DNA of 6,108 nucleotides, from assembly GCA_018816585.1 (NCBI GenBank), contig JAHIVQ010000101.1, forward strand, positions 1 through 6,108, given 5' to 3'. The position numbers were made by a program, and so were the translations under genes. The first letter of the stretch is position 1, and each line of letters opens with the position of its first letter. The DNA is from Nanobdellota archaeon. Lineage in GTDB: Archaea > Nanobdellota > Nanobdellia > SCGC-AAA011-G17 > JAFCDX01. This document shows positions 4,430 through 6,108 of this stretch, one piece after another. The notes beneath the pieces were generated by a model that did not search any database, was not told where the DNA came from, and worked only from the letters and a program-made list of their open reading frames with translations.

Positions 4430-4470
4430 GAATTTTCTTTTTTAATAATTTATTTTTTCTTTTTTTATTC
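4418..4470 (+). terminator. T-rich terminator of the 41-residue protein gene
   Basis: AAAAAGAAA (4418-4426) and TTTCTTTTT (4434-4442) form a 9-bp inverted repeat around the stop codon. Long T-runs continue to about 4470. Archaeal RNA polymerase terminates at T-runs, so transcription should stop here, before the convergent Fic gene whose stop is at 4465. Confidence 0.65.
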
Positions 4471-5319
4471 TTTATAAATTTTTGAAGATTCAATTATACA
4501 ATCCATACTTAAATTGATTCTTGAAGCAATATAATCAAAAAATATTCCCTCATCTTTGCTTACATTTAATAATTCATTAATATCATTTGTTTCTAATTTA
4601 ACATTTCTATTTCTCCAGCCTCTTAATGCATTATGAACTAATTCACTATAAAAAACTCTTTCTCCTTCTTTAACAATCGGTAATGGATAACCATTATCCA
4701 ATAATATTACATTTTGTACAATTCTTGATGTTCTTCCATTACCATCATCAAAAGGATGGATTCTTGTTAAATTTAAATGAGCATAAATTGCAACATCAAT
4801 AGGACTTAAATTTCCCCTTTCAGACAATTCTAACAAAGTATTCATATCTAATATATATTTTTGCATTTCTAATGGTACTTTATAATGAGATGGGGGAGTT
4901 ACTTCAGAACCTTTTACTCTTACAGGGCTATTTCTATATTTTAATTTTTTACCTTCTTTCCTTAGATTAGGTTCTATTTTTCCAGCAATAGTTTTAATAA
5001 AATCTTCATCTAATCTGTTATCAAAGTGTTTAATTCCATAATCTAATGCAGCAATTAAATTATTTTTAATTTTTCTAATTCTTGCCTTTTTAACTGGTTT
5101 CTCTTCTGTAGATAGATAATTTATATAATCTACCCATATAGGAAATTCTATTCTTGCAGAATGATATTGTGCTTCTTCTTTAATACATTCTAATATCTCT
5201 TCATCTATAATTTTATCTGCTTGTAATTTCTCTATAAGGCTCTTTTTCTGTTTTAATTCAGTTATGATTCTTTCATCTGCTATTATTGGTAATCCCAAAT
5301 CTGATTTATCAAAACTCAT
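4465..5319 (-). CDS. Fic-domain protein (probable AMP transferase), 284 aa
   Basis: The Fic signature is complete: H188-P-F-D-D-G-N-G-R-T-S-R199, matching HxFx(D/E)GNGRxxR. Before it is the target-positioning flap VRVKGSEVTPPSHYKVP (133-149). In the family the motif His acts as base and the GNGR loop holds the ATP phosphates, moving AMP onto a Ser, Thr or Tyr of a target protein. An inhibitory-helix motif lies N-terminal at S54-A-R-I-E58, as in class II Fic proteins that carry (S/T)xxxE(G/N). Here the last position is Phe instead of Gly or Asn. E58 could still block the ATP gamma-phosphate site. The C-terminus (about 245-284) is short, so no helix-turn-helix domain is obvious. The gene has its own promoter and no visible partner. 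The target is unknown. Confidence 0.9.
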   Translation of the reverse strand: MSFDKSDLGLPIIADERIITELKQKKSLIEKLQADKIIDEEILECIKEEAQYHSARIEFPIWVDYINYLSTEEKPVKKARIRKIKNNLIAALDYGIKHFDNRLDEDFIKTIAGKIEPNLRKEGKKLKYRNSPVRVKGSEVTPPSHYKVPLEMQKYILDMNTLLELSERGNLSPIDVAIYAHLNLTRIHPFDDGNGRTSRIVQNVILLDNGYPLPIVKEGERVFYSELVHNALRGWRNRNVKLETNDINELLNVSKDEGIFFDYIASRINLSMDCIIESSKIYKE

Positions 5320-5348
5320 TTTACACCAATATTATGATTAAATTATAA

Positions 5349-5363
5349 TTTATAAACCTTTCC
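5349..5363 (-). promoter_or_regulatory. BRE/TATA promoter of the Fic gene
   Basis: On the - strand GGAAAGG is followed by TTTATAAA (5349-5356). The TATA centre is about 33 bp before the ATG at 5319, predicting a leader of only a few bases. The upstream end touches the palindrome at 5363-5385, so a protein bound there could affect Fic transcription. Confidence 0.6.
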
Positions 5364-5385
5364 ATCTGTAACCACTTTACAGTTG
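5363..5385. repeat. 23-bp imperfect palindrome between recombinase and Fic genes
   Basis: Perfect arms CTGTAA (5366-5371) and TTACAG (5377-5382) flank CCACT. After one mismatch the arms continue with CA (5363-5364) and TG (5384-5385). It lies directly after the recombinase stop. The size is close to a tyrosine-recombinase core site (two arms around a short overlap), but it could equally be a hairpin terminator or an operator. Confidence 0.5.
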
Positions 5386-5387
5386 TA

Positions 5388-6108
5388 TTATATGGTATCT
5401 AACGGGCTTTTTACCTTCTTCAATTCCTTTGTTGATACTTGAGTATAAAAACTTGTAGTTTGAAGATTGCTGTGAGCCATTAAAATTTGTATTTTTCTTA
5501 TATCAACTCCATCTTCAAGCAAGTGTGTTGCAAATGCATGCCTTAACAAGTGACAGTAAATATGTTTTTTTATTCCAGACTTCTTTGCTACTCTTGTAAT
5601 GACTCTTTGAATTGCTCTTATACCTACAGAACCATTAACTCCTGGAAATAAATAATCAACTTCCCCTTTAATTTCCATATATTTTCTTATATCTTCAACT
5701 AATTTTTCAGATAAAATAAAAAATCTATCCTTCCCACCCTTACCAGATTTTAAAAGCCCTGTTTTTTCATCCAGATTTAAATCATTTAATCTAATCTTTG
5801 AACACTCACTTACTCTTAATCCTGAGGAATACATTAATTCTATTAATAATTTATTTCTCAAAGAACCAGAATTTTCAATCAATACTTTTATTTCTTCTTT
5901 TGTTGGAACATCAGGAATTTTTCTCTGTTTTTTTGGTGTTTTTATATCAATTAATATATTTTTTTTAAGCAGATCATCATAAAAGTATTTTAATGAGCTT
6001 CTTGCAAGAGCAACAGATGAAGCATCATAATTGTTTACAGATAATAAATTTGCTAAGAATTTTTTAACATCATCTGGTTTTATACTATCAACATCTTTTT
6101 TTATAAAA
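5388..6108 (-). CDS. XerA-like tyrosine recombinase, N-terminus cut by the window edge
   Basis: The frame is open to the end of the window, so at least 239 residues are present and the true start lies outside. A TTG at 5882 is internal and not the start. Visible residues 1 to about 66 form the helical SAM-like core-binding domain (FLANLL, ALARSSLKYFYDDLLKKN). The catalytic domain follows with all six residues: R98 (SSGLRVSE), K123 (SGKGGKDR), H186 and R189 (HLLRHAFATHLL), H212 (MAHSN) and nucleophile Y221 (SFYTQVS). The end, STKELKKVKSPLDTI, resembles archaeal XerA proteins. In the family it cuts and joins DNA at paired sites through a 3'-phosphotyrosine. It could be the chromosome-dimer resolvase or a mobile-element integrase. 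The accessory-type neighbours leave this open. It precedes Fic by 68 bp but is probably a separate unit. Confidence 0.9.
   Translation of the reverse strand, partial: FIKKDVDSIKPDDVKKFLANLLSVNNYDASSVALARSSLKYFYDDLLKKNILIDIKTPKKQRKIPDVPTKEEIKVLIENSGSLRNKLLIELMYSSGLRVSECSKIRLNDLNLDEKTGLLKSGKGGKDRFFILSEKLVEDIRKYMEIKGEVDYLFPGVNGSVGIRAIQRVITRVAKKSGIKKHIYCHLLRHAFATHLLEDGVDIRKIQILMAHSNLQTTSFYTQVSTKELKKVKSPLDTI

Noticed and set aside
5880..5882. TTG at 5882 as start of the recombinase
   Set aside because: The same frame continues upstream to the window edge with a recognisable core-binding domain, so the start is outside.
1..6108. CRISPR array or transposon terminal repeats
   Set aside because: No regularly spaced repeats and no long terminal inverted repeats are visible. 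The short repeats are too few and unevenly spaced.

Overview
The window is strongly AT-rich and looks archaeal. Most genes carry a TATA box about 24-27 bp before the start codon, which implies leaderless transcripts. Only a few starts have a Shine-Dalgarno sequence, the clearest being AAGGAGGTG at 4287-4295. The recombinase resembles archaeal XerA, and the small, mostly single-gene units fit a reduced DPANN genome (Woesearchaeota/Pacearchaeota type). That lineage is my inference from style, not from a marker gene.

Layout. Positions 1-1725 (+ strand) hold four small proteins I do not recognise (28-234, 236-412, 461-796, 880-1161) and an HNH nuclease-like protein with duplicated Cys4 knuckles (1285-1725). 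A 16-bp exact direct repeat brackets the 880-1161 gene and its promoter. Positions 1748-3640 (- strand) hold an unknown 118-residue protein, an overlapping AbrB/MazE-like antitoxin and RelE/ParE-like toxin pair with a palindromic operator candidate, and a six-helix membrane protein. Three copies of a 14-bp element (ATAAAYCTACCGCA on +) separate these - strand units. Positions 3641-4303 would look gene-free by ordinary ORF calling. In fact they contain a 138-codon open frame on the - strand (3743-4159) with a promoter, an SD sequence and a 3' hairpin, but no ATG/GTG/TTG at its 5' end. It is either a gene starting at AUA or one that has lost its start. Divergent from it is a 41-residue, very basic small protein (4304-4429) with the best translation signals in the window. 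Positions 4465-6108 (- strand) hold a Fic-domain protein and a tyrosine recombinase that runs off the window edge. A 23-bp imperfect palindrome lies between these two.

Together this reads as an accessory or mobile region: recombinase, toxin-antitoxin, Fic protein, HNH protein and orphan small genes, each with its own promoter. The most interesting points are the start-less gene at 3743-4159, the short repeats that bound single-gene units like cassettes, the palindrome beside the recombinase, and the highly expressed-looking 41-residue protein.
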